From the NCBI GenBank assembly GCA_035726825.1, contig JALNTX010000013.1, positions 71,539 to 135,538 of the forward strand: a stretch of DNA of 64,000 bases, given 5' to 3'. Made by a program: the position numbers and the translations under genes. Below are positions 7,983-15,664 of the stretch, piece by piece. Position 1 is the stretch's first letter, and every line of letters begins with the position of its first letter. Source of the stretch: Pseudocitrobacter sp913778145. GTDB taxonomy: Bacteria; Pseudomonadota; Gammaproteobacteria; Enterobacterales; Enterobacteriaceae. A model generated the notes under the pieces. The model had not been told where the DNA came from. It was given only the letters and a program-made list of their open reading frames with translations, and searched no databases.

Positions 7983-8978
7983 ATGGAGCTGCTCTGCCCT
8001 GCCGGAAATCTCCCGGCGCTTAAGGCGGCCATCGAGAACGGCGCCGATGCTGTCTATATCGGGCTGAAAGATGACACCAACGCCCGCCATTTTGCCGGTC
8101 TGAATTTTACCGAGAAAAAACTGCAGGAAGCCGTCAGCTTTGTGCACCAGCATAAGCGCAAGCTTCATATCGCCATCAATACCTTCGCGCACCCGGACGG
8201 TTACGTTCGCTGGCAGCGCGCGGTAGACATGGCCGCACAGCTTGGCGCAGATGCGCTGATCCTCGCGGACATCGCCATGCTGGAGTACGCGGCAGAACGT
8301 TACCCGCATATTGAGCGCCACGTCTCCGTTCAGGCTTCCGCCACCAATGAAGAAGCCATTCGCTTCTATCATCGCAATTTCGATGTCGCCCGCGTGGTGC
8401 TGCCGCGCGTGCTTTCAATCCACCAGGTGAAACAGCTGGCGCGCGTCACGCCTGTTCCGCTGGAAGTGTTCGCGTTCGGTAGCCTGTGCATTATGGCGGA
8501 AGGCCGTTGCTATCTGTCCTCGTATTTGACCGGCGAATCGCCGAATACCGTCGGTGCGTGCTCTCCGGCGCGCTATGTACGCTGGCAGCAAACGCCGCAG
8601 GGGCTGGAATCGCGCCTCAATGAAGTATTGATCGACCGCTATCAGGACGGCGAAAACGCCGGGTACCCGACACTGTGTAAAGGACGTTATCTGGTCGACG
8701 GCGAGCGCTATCACGCGCTGGAAGAACCGACCAGCCTGAATACGCTGGAGCTGCTGCCGGAACTGCTGGCTGCCAATATCGCCTCGGTAAAAATCGAAGG
8801 TCGCCAGCGTAGCCCGGCCTATGTCAGCCAGGTGGCGAAAGTATGGCGTCAGGCCATCGACCGCTGCATCGCGGACCCGCATAACTTTGTGCCACAGGCG
8901 GCATGGATGGACACCCTCGGCTCAATGTCCGAAGGCACACAAACCACGCTTGGCGCGTACCACCGCAAATGGCAGTAG
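7983..8978 (+). CDS. ubiU: O2-independent ubiquinone hydroxylation protein UbiU
   Basis: UbiU (YhbU) pairs with UbiV to hydroxylate the ubiquinone ring without O2, using prephenate as oxygen donor; both belong to the U32 peptidase family. The 331-residue protein shows the four cysteines known to hold its 4Fe-4S cluster, here Cys169, Cys176, Cys193 and Cys232. The N-terminal part (MELLCPAGNL, ADAVYIGL) is the usual U32 TIM-barrel start. ubiV follows after 8 bp, so the two subunits are co-translated. Confidence 0.95.
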   Translation: MELLCPAGNLPALKAAIENGADAVYIGLKDDTNARHFAGLNFTEKKLQEAVSFVHQHKRKLHIAINTFAHPDGYVRWQRAVDMAAQLGADALILADIAMLEYAAERYPHIERHVSVQASATNEEAIRFYHRNFDVARVVLPRVLSIHQVKQLARVTPVPLEVFAFGSLCIMAEGRCYLSSYLTGESPNTVGACSPARYVRWQQTPQGLESRLNEVLIDRYQDGENAGYPTLCKGRYLVDGERYHALEEPTSLNTLELLPELLAANIASVKIEGRQRSPAYVSQVAKVWRQAIDRCIADPHNFVPQAAWMDTLGSMSEGTQTTLGAYHRKWQ

Positions 8979-8986
8979 GAAAGACC

Positions 8987-9865
8987 ATGAAATATTCATT
9001 AGGGCCGGTGCTGTACTACTGGCCAAAAGAGACGCTGGAAGATTTTTATCAGCAGGCGGCCACCAGCAGCGCCGATATCATCTATCTGGGCGAAGCGGTA
9101 TGCAGCAAGCGCCGCGCCACCAAAGTGGGCGACTGGCTGGATATGGCGAAATCGCTGGCGGGCAGCGGCAAGCAAATTGTGCTATCGACGCTTGCTCTGG
9201 TGCAGGCCTCTTCTGAGCTGGGCGAGCTAAAGCGCTACGTTGAGAACGGCGATTTCCTGCTGGAAGCGAGCGACCTCGGCGTGGTGAATATGTGTGCCGA
9301 ACGCAAACTGCCGTTTGTCGCCGGGCATGCGCTGAACTGCTATAACGCAGTGACGCTTCGCCTGCTGGCGAAACAGGGCATGATGCGCTGGTGTATGCCG
9401 GTCGAACTGTCTCGCGACTGGCTGGCGAATCTGCTGACGCAGTGTGAAGAACTGGGCATCCGCAATCAGTTTGAAGTGGAAGTCCTGAGCTACGGTCATC
9501 TGCCGTTAGCCTACTCCGCACGCTGTTTTACCGCGCGTTCGGAAGATAAGCCGAAAGATGAGTGCGAAACCTGCTGCATTAAATACCCGAACGGACGCAG
9601 CATGCTGTCGCAGGAAAATCAGCAGGTCTTCGTGCTGAACGGTATTCAGACCATGAGCGGCTATGTTTACAACCTTGGCAACGAGCTTGCTTCAATGCAG
9701 GGGCTGGTGGATATCGTGCGTCTGTCGCCGCTCGGCACCGAGACGTTCGATATGCTGAATGCCTTCCGCACCAACGAAAATGGTCAGGCACCGTTAAACC
9801 TCACCGCCAACAGCGACTGTAACGGTTACTGGAAACGTCTGGCGGGGCTGGAACTGCAAGCGTAA
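8987..9865 (+). CDS. ubiV: O2-independent ubiquinone hydroxylation protein UbiV
   Basis: Partner subunit of UbiU, also a U32-family 4Fe-4S protein. The start at 8987 (after GGAAAG) gives MKYSLGPVLYYW and 292 residues, equal to E. coli; a longer in-frame ATG at 8903 lies within ubiU and was rejected. Cluster cysteines are visible at Cys39 and in the CFTARSEDKPKDECETCC stretch (Cys180, Cys193, Cys197). Followed directly by a BIME. Confidence 0.95.
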   Translation: MKYSLGPVLYYWPKETLEDFYQQAATSSADIIYLGEAVCSKRRATKVGDWLDMAKSLAGSGKQIVLSTLALVQASSELGELKRYVENGDFLLEASDLGVVNMCAERKLPFVAGHALNCYNAVTLRLLAKQGMMRWCMPVELSRDWLANLLTQCEELGIRNQFEVEVLSYGHLPLAYSARCFTARSEDKPKDECETCCIKYPNGRSMLSQENQQVFVLNGIQTMSGYVYNLGNELASMQGLVDIVRLSPLGTETFDMLNAFRTNENGQAPLNLTANSDCNGYWKRLAGLELQA

Positions 9866-9868
9866 CCT

Positions 9869-9963
9869 TTCGCCGGATGGCGGCATAAATGCCTTATCCG
9901 GCCTACAAATACGCCAAACACCGTACGCCCCGCAGGCCTGATAAGCGCAGCGCCATCAGGCAT
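9869..9963. repeat. BIME (two opposed REP elements)
   Basis: CGCCGGATGGCGGC...GCCTTATCCGGCCTAC and, 30 bp on, GCAGGCCTGATAAGCG...GCGCCATCAGGC form a pair of opposed REP palindromes just after ubiV and before the yhbW promoter region. Confidence 0.85.
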
Positions 9964-10063
9964 TTTACGTGCGATACCGACCGTATAAAGCTCACTTTGT
10001 TAACAACATTCACTACTCTTTAATGCAGTATGAAATGTTCAGCAGCTAACAAAGTGAGCCTTT

Positions 10064-11071
10064 ATGACTGACAAAACCGTTGCATTCTCGGTTCTCGATC
10101 TCGCACCGATCCCACAAGGGTTGCAGGCCAAAGACGCCTTTGACCGTTCCCTCGACCTCGCAAAACTTGCCGAAAAACGTGGCTATCATCGCTACTGGTT
10201 AGCGGAACACCACAACATGACAGGCATCGCCAGCGCGGCAACGTCAGTGCTAATCGGCTATCTGGCGGCGAATACGACCACCCTGCATCTCGGTTCCGGC
10301 GGCGTGATGCTGCCCAACCACTCTCCGCTGGTGATTGCTGAGCAGTTCGGCACGCTTAATACGCTGTATCCGGGCCGTATTGATTTAGGGCTGGGCCGCG
10401 CGCCGGGCAGCGACCAGCGCACCATGATGGCGCTGCGCCGTCATATGAGCGGCGATGTGGATAATTTCCCGCGCGATGTGGCGGAACTGGTCGACTGGTT
10501 TGATGCCCGCGATCCGAACCCGCACGTGCGTCCGGTTCCCGGCTACGGCGAGAAAATCCCGGTATGGCTGCTGGGTTCAAGCCTCTATAGCGCACAGCTT
10601 GCCGCACAGCTCGGCCTGCCGTTTGCGTTCGCCTCGCACTTCGCGCCGGATATGCTGTTCCAGGCACTGCACCTTTACCGCACTAACTTCAAACCTTCCG
10701 CGCGGCTGGAAAAACCGTACGCGATGGTGTGCATCAATATTATTGCCGCCGACAGCAATCGCGATGCGGAATTTCTGTTCACCTCGATGCAGCAAGCATT
10801 TGTGAAACTGCGTCGTGGCGAAACCGGACAGCTTCCGCCGCCGATTCAAAACATGGATCAGTTCTGGTCACCATCCGAACAATATGGCGTACAACAGGCG
10901 CTGAGCATGTCGCTGGTCGGCGATAAAGCGAAAGTGCGTCACGGGCTGGAGTCAATTCTGCGTGAAACCGACGCGGATGAAATTATGGTTAACGGGCAGA
11001 TTTTTGATAGCGAGGCGCGTCTGCATTCGTTTGGGCTGGCGATGGATGTGAAGGAAGAGTTGTTGGGGTAA
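10064..11071 (+). CDS. yhbW: Luciferase-like flavin monooxygenase YhbW
   Basis: A 335-residue TIM-barrel protein of the bacterial luciferase-like (LLM) superfamily, group of alkanal monooxygenase alpha-chain-like proteins. Typical stretches are YWLAEHHNM (about residues 46-54), LGSGGVMLPNHSPLVIAEQF (about 79-98) and GRIDLGLGRAPG (about 107-118), which form the flavin pocket of this family. Length equals E. coli YhbW. The physiological substrate is unknown. Monocistronic between two BIMEs. Confidence 0.9.
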   Translation: MTDKTVAFSVLDLAPIPQGLQAKDAFDRSLDLAKLAEKRGYHRYWLAEHHNMTGIASAATSVLIGYLAANTTTLHLGSGGVMLPNHSPLVIAEQFGTLNTLYPGRIDLGLGRAPGSDQRTMMALRRHMSGDVDNFPRDVAELVDWFDARDPNPHVRPVPGYGEKIPVWLLGSSLYSAQLAAQLGLPFAFASHFAPDMLFQALHLYRTNFKPSARLEKPYAMVCINIIAADSNRDAEFLFTSMQQAFVKLRRGETGQLPPPIQNMDQFWSPSEQYGVQQALSMSLVGDKAKVRHGLESILRETDADEIMVNGQIFDSEARLHSFGLAMDVKEELLG

Positions 11072-11084
11072 GTGCGGTTTATGT

Positions 11085-11157
11085 GCCCGGTGGCGCTGCG
11101 CTTACCGGGCCTACGCGATCGTGTAGGCCGGATAAGGCAACGCCGCCATCCGGCACT
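11085..11157. repeat. BIME between convergent yhbW and mtr
   Basis: GCCCGGTGGCGCTGCGCTTACCGGGCCTAC and GTAGGCCGGATAAGGC...GCCATCCGGC are two opposed REP palindromes separated by a short spacer, filling the space between two convergent genes. Confidence 0.85.
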
Positions 11158-11162
11158 GCTGA

Positions 11163-12407
11163 TTATTGATAAACCGGTAGCAAGTTAAAGCTCGACAGAA
11201 TGTGCACCAGCGCATTGCCGATACCGAAAACCAGAATCAGTGCAATCATCGGCTTACCGCCCCAGACGCGGAATTTCGGGCTGCCAAAGCGTTTGCGCGA
11301 TGCGCGGGCCAATAGCGCCGGAACAATCGCCGCCCAGATGGTCGCCGCCAACCCTGCGTAACCGATGGCATGCAGGAAACCGTTCGGCCACAGCACGCCG
11401 CCAACAATAGGCGGTGCGAAGGTGAGTAGCGCCGTTTTGAAACGGCCCATCGCGCTATCGTCAAAGCCAAACAGATCGGCCAGGTAATCGAACAGCCCCA
11501 GCGTCACCCCCAGGAATGAACTCGCAACCGCAAAGTTAGAGAACACCACCAGCAGCAGGTCCAGGCTACGGCTGTTCAGCACGCCGCTCAGCGCCTGCAC
11601 CAGCACATCAATGTTTCCGCCTTTCTCAGCGATGCCGATAAATTCCGGGCGCGGGATGTTACCCATCGTCCCCAATAACCATATGGTATACAGGCCCAGC
11701 GCCAGCAGCGTGCCGTAGACCAGGCATTTCACAATGGTCTTCGGATCTTTGCCGTAATACTTCATCAGGCTTGGTACGTTACCGTGATAGCCAAACGAAG
11801 CCAGACAGAACGGCAGCGTCATCAGTAAATACGGAGTGTAAGACGCATGACTTTCTGCAACGTTAAACAGCGTCGCGGGTTCAACGTGCCCCAGCAAACT
11901 ACCGAACGTCAGGAAGAAGGTAATCACTTTCGCGCCCAGTACGATAGCCGTCATGCGGCTCACCGCTTTGGTACTCATCCAGACAATGAAGGCTACCAGC
12001 AGTGCGAAAGTAAAACCGCCCACGCGTGCCGGTACGTTCAGCGACATTTCAGCAAATGTGTGGTGCAGAATCGACCCGCTCGCGGAGATATACGCGTAGG
12101 TCAGGATATAGAGCACAAAGGCAATCGAGAGGCCGTTGACGACGTTCCAGCCTCTACCAAGGAGATCTTTGGTCAGCGTGTCGAAGCTCGCGCCGATACG
12201 GTAGTTAAGGTTCGCTTCGAGGATCATCAGCCCGGAATGCAGCATGCAGAACCAGGTAAAAAGCAGCGCCGCCAGCGACCAGAAGAACCAGCTACCGGCC
12301 ATCACCACCGGCAGCGAGAACATGCCCGCGCCAATTATGGTCCCGCCGATGATCACCACGCCGCCAAAAAGTGACGGTCGTGAAGCTGTAGTGGTAAGTG
12401 TCGCCAT
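11163..12407 (-). CDS. mtr: Tryptophan-specific permease Mtr
   Basis: Mtr is the high-affinity inner-membrane tryptophan:H+ symporter (also takes up indole), of the HAAAP family. The 414 residues form about 11 membrane helices; the first contains GGTIIGAGMFSLPVV (about residues 21-35), typical of substrate-binding TM1 in this family. Length matches E. coli. Upstream lies a TrpR operator-like palindrome, fitting repression when tryptophan is plentiful. Confidence 0.96.
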   Translation of the reverse strand: MATLTTTASRPSLFGGVVIIGGTIIGAGMFSLPVVMAGSWFFWSLAALLFTWFCMLHSGLMILEANLNYRIGASFDTLTKDLLGRGWNVVNGLSIAFVLYILTYAYISASGSILHHTFAEMSLNVPARVGGFTFALLVAFIVWMSTKAVSRMTAIVLGAKVITFFLTFGSLLGHVEPATLFNVAESHASYTPYLLMTLPFCLASFGYHGNVPSLMKYYGKDPKTIVKCLVYGTLLALGLYTIWLLGTMGNIPRPEFIGIAEKGGNIDVLVQALSGVLNSRSLDLLLVVFSNFAVASSFLGVTLGLFDYLADLFGFDDSAMGRFKTALLTFAPPIVGGVLWPNGFLHAIGYAGLAATIWAAIVPALLARASRKRFGSPKFRVWGGKPMIALILVFGIGNALVHILSSFNLLPVYQ

Positions 12408-12460
12408 TTGCCGATATCTCCAGTGAATCGTTCTTTGCTATACGTTAGCATGGCGCTAAT

Positions 12461-12478
12461 GTACCAGTACACGAGTAC
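12461..12478 (-). promoter_or_regulatory. Putative TrpR operator of mtr
   Basis: The 18-bp imperfect palindrome GTACTCGTGTACTGGTAC (minus strand) matches the trp operator core GTACTAGTTAACTAGTAC at 14 of 18 positions and lies about 55 bp before the mtr start codon. TrpR and TyrR control of mtr is established in E. coli; TyrR boxes were not resolved here. Confidence 0.7.
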
Positions 12479-12485
12479 AAAGGAA

Positions 12486-12517
12486 ATAAAAAAAGCCCCG
12501 ATTTCGCAACCGGGGCT
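12486..12517 (-). terminator. Rho-independent terminator of deaD
   Basis: On the minus strand AGCCCCG / CGGGGCT arms (12494-12517) enclose a 10-nt loop and are followed by a run of eight or more T. It lies about 35 bp past the deaD stop codon and upstream of the mtr promoter. Confidence 0.9.
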
Positions 12518-12552
12518 GTATATTTTACTTTACGCTAACAAGCGGTGATTTC

Positions 12553-14490
12553 TTACGCATCACCACCGAAACGGCGACGGCTGGAAGAGTCGTCACGACG
12601 CGGAGCGGAAGCATCATCACGACGCGGCCCACGACCACCTTCACGACGTTCGCCGCTGAAACGACGACCTTCACCTCGACCGCCTTCACGACGCTCACCA
12701 CCGAAACCACGGCCTTCACGACGTTCGCCGCCGAAGCTACGACCACCTTCACGACGCTCGCCGCCGAAACCACGACCACCGCTACGCTCAGGACGCGGTT
12801 GCGCGTCGCCCAGCAGCTGCATGTTCATCGGTTTGTTCAGGATGCGGGTGCGAGTAAAGTGCTGCAGTACTTCGCCCGGCATACCTTTCGGCAGTTCGAT
12901 AGTGGAGTGCGTACCAAACAGTTTGATGTTACCGATGTAACGGCTGCTGATATCGCCTTCGTTCGCGATCGCGCCAACGATGTGACGAACTTCAACGCCA
13001 TCATCACGGCCCACTTCAATGCGATACAGTTCCATATCGCCAGCATCACGACGTTCACGACGCGGACGATCTTCACGGTCACCACGCGGGCCACGATCGT
13101 TACGATCGCGCGGACCACGGTCATCACGGTCACGGAATTCACGTTTCGGACGCATAGGCGCATCTGGCGGTACGATCAGAGTACGTTCGCCCTGGGCCAT
13201 TTTCAGCAGTGCTGCGGCCAGGGTTTCGATATCCAGCTCTTCGCCTTCTGCAGTCGGCTGGATTTTCGCCAGCAGGCCACGGTAGAGATCCAGATCGCTG
13301 CTTTCCAGCTGCTGCTGTACTTTCGCGGCGAATTTTTCCAGACGGCGTTTACCCAGCAGTTCTGCGTTCGGCAGTTCTACTTCCGGAATGGTCAGCTTCA
13401 TGGTGCGTTCAATGTTACGCAGCAGACGACGCTCGCGGTTCTCAACGAACAGCAGCGCACGGCCCGCACGACCCGCACGACCGGTACGACCGATACGGTG
13501 AACGTAAGACTCAGAATCCATCGGGATATCGTAGTTTACGACCAGGCTGATACGCTCAACGTCCAGGCCACGGGCCGCAACGTCGGTCGCAATCAGGATG
13601 TCCAGACGACCATCTTTCAGGCGTTCCAGTGTCTGCTCACGCAGCGCCTGGTTCATGTCACCGTTCAGCGCGGCGCTGTTGTAGCCGTTACGCTCAAGGG
13701 CTTCAGCCACTTCCAGCGTCGCGTTTTTGGTACGAACGAAGATAATCGCCGCATCAAAATCTTCCGCTTCCAGGAAACGAACCAGCGCTTCATTTTTACG
13801 CATGCCCCAGACAGTCCAGTAGCTCTGGCTGATGTCAGGACGGGTCGTCACGCTGGACTGAATGCGCACTTCCTGCGGCTCTTTCATAAAGCGGCGGGTA
13901 ATGCGACGAATGGCTTCCGGCATGGTTGCAGAGAACAGAGCGGTCTGATGACCTTCCGGGATCTGCGCCATAATGGTTTCAACGTCTTCGATGAAGCCCA
14001 TGCGCAGCATTTCATCAGCTTCATCCAGAACCAGACCGCTCAGTTTAGAGAGGTCCAGGGTGCCGCGTTTCAGGTGATCCAGCAGACGACCCGGCGTACC
14101 GACGACGATCTGCGGCCCCTGACGCAGGGCGCGTAATTGCACGTCATAACGCTGGCCGCCGTACAGGGCAACCACGTTTACACCGCGCATATGTTTAGAG
14201 AAATCCGTCATGGCTTCAGCAACCTGAACCGCCAGTTCGCGGGTCGGTGCCAGCACCAGAATTTGAGGTGCTTTCAGCTCAGGATCAAGATTGTTCAGCA
14301 GTGGCAGGGAAAACGCTGCGGTTTTACCACTACCTGTCTGGGCCATGCCCAGCACGTCACGACCGCCCAGCAGGTGCGGGATGCACTCAGCCTGGATCGG
14401 AGATGGTTTTTCGTAACCCAGATCGTTAAGGGCTTCAAGGATAGGAGCCTTCAGGCCCAGATCTGCAAAAGTGGTTTCGAATTCAGCCAT
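12553..14490 (-). CDS. deaD: ATP-dependent DEAD-box RNA helicase DeaD (CsdA)
   Basis: Cold-shock DEAD-box helicase that unwinds RNA in 50S subunit assembly and mRNA decay at low temperature. Start at 14490 gives MAEFETTFADLGLK and 645 residues (E. coli 629). Motifs: Q-motif before residue 35, Walker A AQTGSGKT (50-57), DEAD in VLDEADEM (about 155-162), SAT, and HRIGRTGRAGRAG of helicase domain 2. After the second RecA domain come a dimerisation region, an RNA-binding domain and a long Arg/Gly tail with repeated GGERREG-type motifs, which explains the extra length. Its start codon overlaps the stop of the leader peptide yrbN. Confidence 0.96.
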   Translation of the reverse strand: MAEFETTFADLGLKAPILEALNDLGYEKPSPIQAECIPHLLGGRDVLGMAQTGSGKTAAFSLPLLNNLDPELKAPQILVLAPTRELAVQVAEAMTDFSKHMRGVNVVALYGGQRYDVQLRALRQGPQIVVGTPGRLLDHLKRGTLDLSKLSGLVLDEADEMLRMGFIEDVETIMAQIPEGHQTALFSATMPEAIRRITRRFMKEPQEVRIQSSVTTRPDISQSYWTVWGMRKNEALVRFLEAEDFDAAIIFVRTKNATLEVAEALERNGYNSAALNGDMNQALREQTLERLKDGRLDILIATDVAARGLDVERISLVVNYDIPMDSESYVHRIGRTGRAGRAGRALLFVENRERRLLRNIERTMKLTIPEVELPNAELLGKRRLEKFAAKVQQQLESSDLDLYRGLLAKIQPTAEGEELDIETLAAALLKMAQGERTLIVPPDAPMRPKREFRDRDDRGPRDRNDRGPRGDREDRPRRERRDAGDMELYRIEVGRDDGVEVRHIVGAIANEGDISSRYIGNIKLFGTHSTIELPKGMPGEVLQHFTRTRILNKPMNMQLLGDAQPRPERSGGRGFGGERREGGRSFGGERREGRGFGGERREGGRGEGRRFSGERREGGRGPRRDDASAPRRDDSSSRRRFGGDA

Positions 14491-14563
14491 GTAGTACAAG
14501 TGCCTCGATATTAATGGCGGCCAGTCTACATAACTCATCATGAAATTGATCTGCAATTTTCAT
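14483..14563 (-). CDS. yrbN: Small protein YrbN
   Basis: A 26-codon frame on the minus strand beginning MKIADQFHDEL and ending LVLHG, followed by TGA. It agrees with E. coli YrbN as I recall it, a small protein encoded between nlpI and deaD. The last 8 bp overlap the deaD start (CATGGCTGA), a geometry that suggests translational coupling of deaD to yrbN. No signal peptide or membrane segment. Function unknown. Confidence 0.85.
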   Translation of the reverse strand: MKIADQFHDELCRLAAINIEALVLHG

Positions 14564-14668
14564 TGAAAAGTGTGAACCGGCTCAAAGTAGGTGTATTAAC
14601 GAACAACAACGCCCTCACCCGCGAAGGTGATGGCAATCAAAAAGATTACGGGCTGATGTAGTCGTCAG

Positions 14669-15553
14669 CTATTGCTGGTCCGATTCTGCCAGGTCATCTT
14701 GGTCCTGGCCCAGGAGCGATAATTCCAACAATGCGTATCGGTGCTCAACATAGTTATGAACGTTGTTAGCAACCGCCAGTTTGAACAGTGCCGTAGCGCT
14801 GTCCTTGTCCCCAAGACTTAGGTAATACTTACCTAAATAGAAGTTGGTTTCACTGAGATGCTCAGCGAGCGAGGTGTTATCCGTTGCGTCCGCCTTCAGG
14901 CGCTCCATTAACGTTTTCTCGTCAATGTTGCCTAAGTAGAACTCGACAATGTTCCATCCCCATTGTTCTTTATCCGATTTATCGAAGCGTTGTTTCAACG
15001 CGTCTTTTGCCTGCTTCTCATCGAGCTTCTGCTCGGCGAGGAATAACCACAGACTACGGAAGGGATCATTGGGATCGTCTTGATAAAACGCCAGCAGATC
15101 ATCTTGCGCTAATTTTGCACGGCCACCGTAGTAAAGCGCGATGCCGCGGTTCAAGTGCGCATAATTGTAAGTTGGATCAAGCTCAAGTACAGAATCAAAC
15201 GCTTCATAGGCAGCATCAAAATTGCCTGCCTGCGTTAAGTAAATGCCTAAGTAATTGAATACTTCAGGCATATCTGGTCGGATTGCCAGCGCTTGCGAAA
15301 AATCGTTACGCGCTAGTGCCCTCAGACCGAGACTATCATACAACACTCCGCGCTCATATAAAAGCTGTGCGCGTTCGTCATCGGTTAAAGCCCGACTGGC
15401 AAGAATTTGTTCCATGCGTGCCAGAATCACTTCCTGCTGTAAAGTCGGTTGCAATGGTACTGCGAGGACCTCACTCTTTCGCCAGGCAGAATTACTGCAT
15501 CCTGCCAGCGTGAGTGCTGTCGCTACGAAACACCAGCGCAAAAAAGGCTTCAT
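14669..15553 (-). CDS. nlpI: Outer-membrane lipoprotein NlpI (TPR adaptor)
   Basis: NlpI is a homodimeric outer-membrane lipoprotein with TPR repeats that delivers murein endopeptidases such as MepS to the protease Prc and scaffolds cell-wall enzymes. Start at 15553 gives MKPFLRWCFV and lipobox LAGC with acylated Cys19; a longer in-frame start at 15661 was rejected because it would bury the signal sequence. TPR helices are visible from about residue 60 to 165 (LYERGVLYDSLG, AYEAFDSVLELDP, AHLNRGIALYYGG). 294 residues, as in E. coli. It lies between pnp and yrbN-deaD. Confidence 0.96.
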   Translation of the reverse strand: MKPFLRWCFVATALTLAGCSNSAWRKSEVLAVPLQPTLQQEVILARMEQILASRALTDDERAQLLYERGVLYDSLGLRALARNDFSQALAIRPDMPEVFNYLGIYLTQAGNFDAAYEAFDSVLELDPTYNYAHLNRGIALYYGGRAKLAQDDLLAFYQDDPNDPFRSLWLFLAEQKLDEKQAKDALKQRFDKSDKEQWGWNIVEFYLGNIDEKTLMERLKADATDNTSLAEHLSETNFYLGKYYLSLGDKDSATALFKLAVANNVHNYVEHRYALLELSLLGQDQDDLAESDQQ

Positions 15554-15664
15554 TTCCCACTCCCGAAGACAACAATTGGATGAACGTCCTGTCCCCCGGC
15601 TGCAAACAGGCATCCCGCCAGGTAAAATTGCCCCCTGCTTGCGCAGAGGGCAAAACGGCAAACC

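Noticed and set aside
12799..14136. A 445-codon plus-strand frame opposite deaD
   Set aside because: Antisense shadow; Thr/Phe/Arg-rich with no recognisable domain, and deaD is certain.
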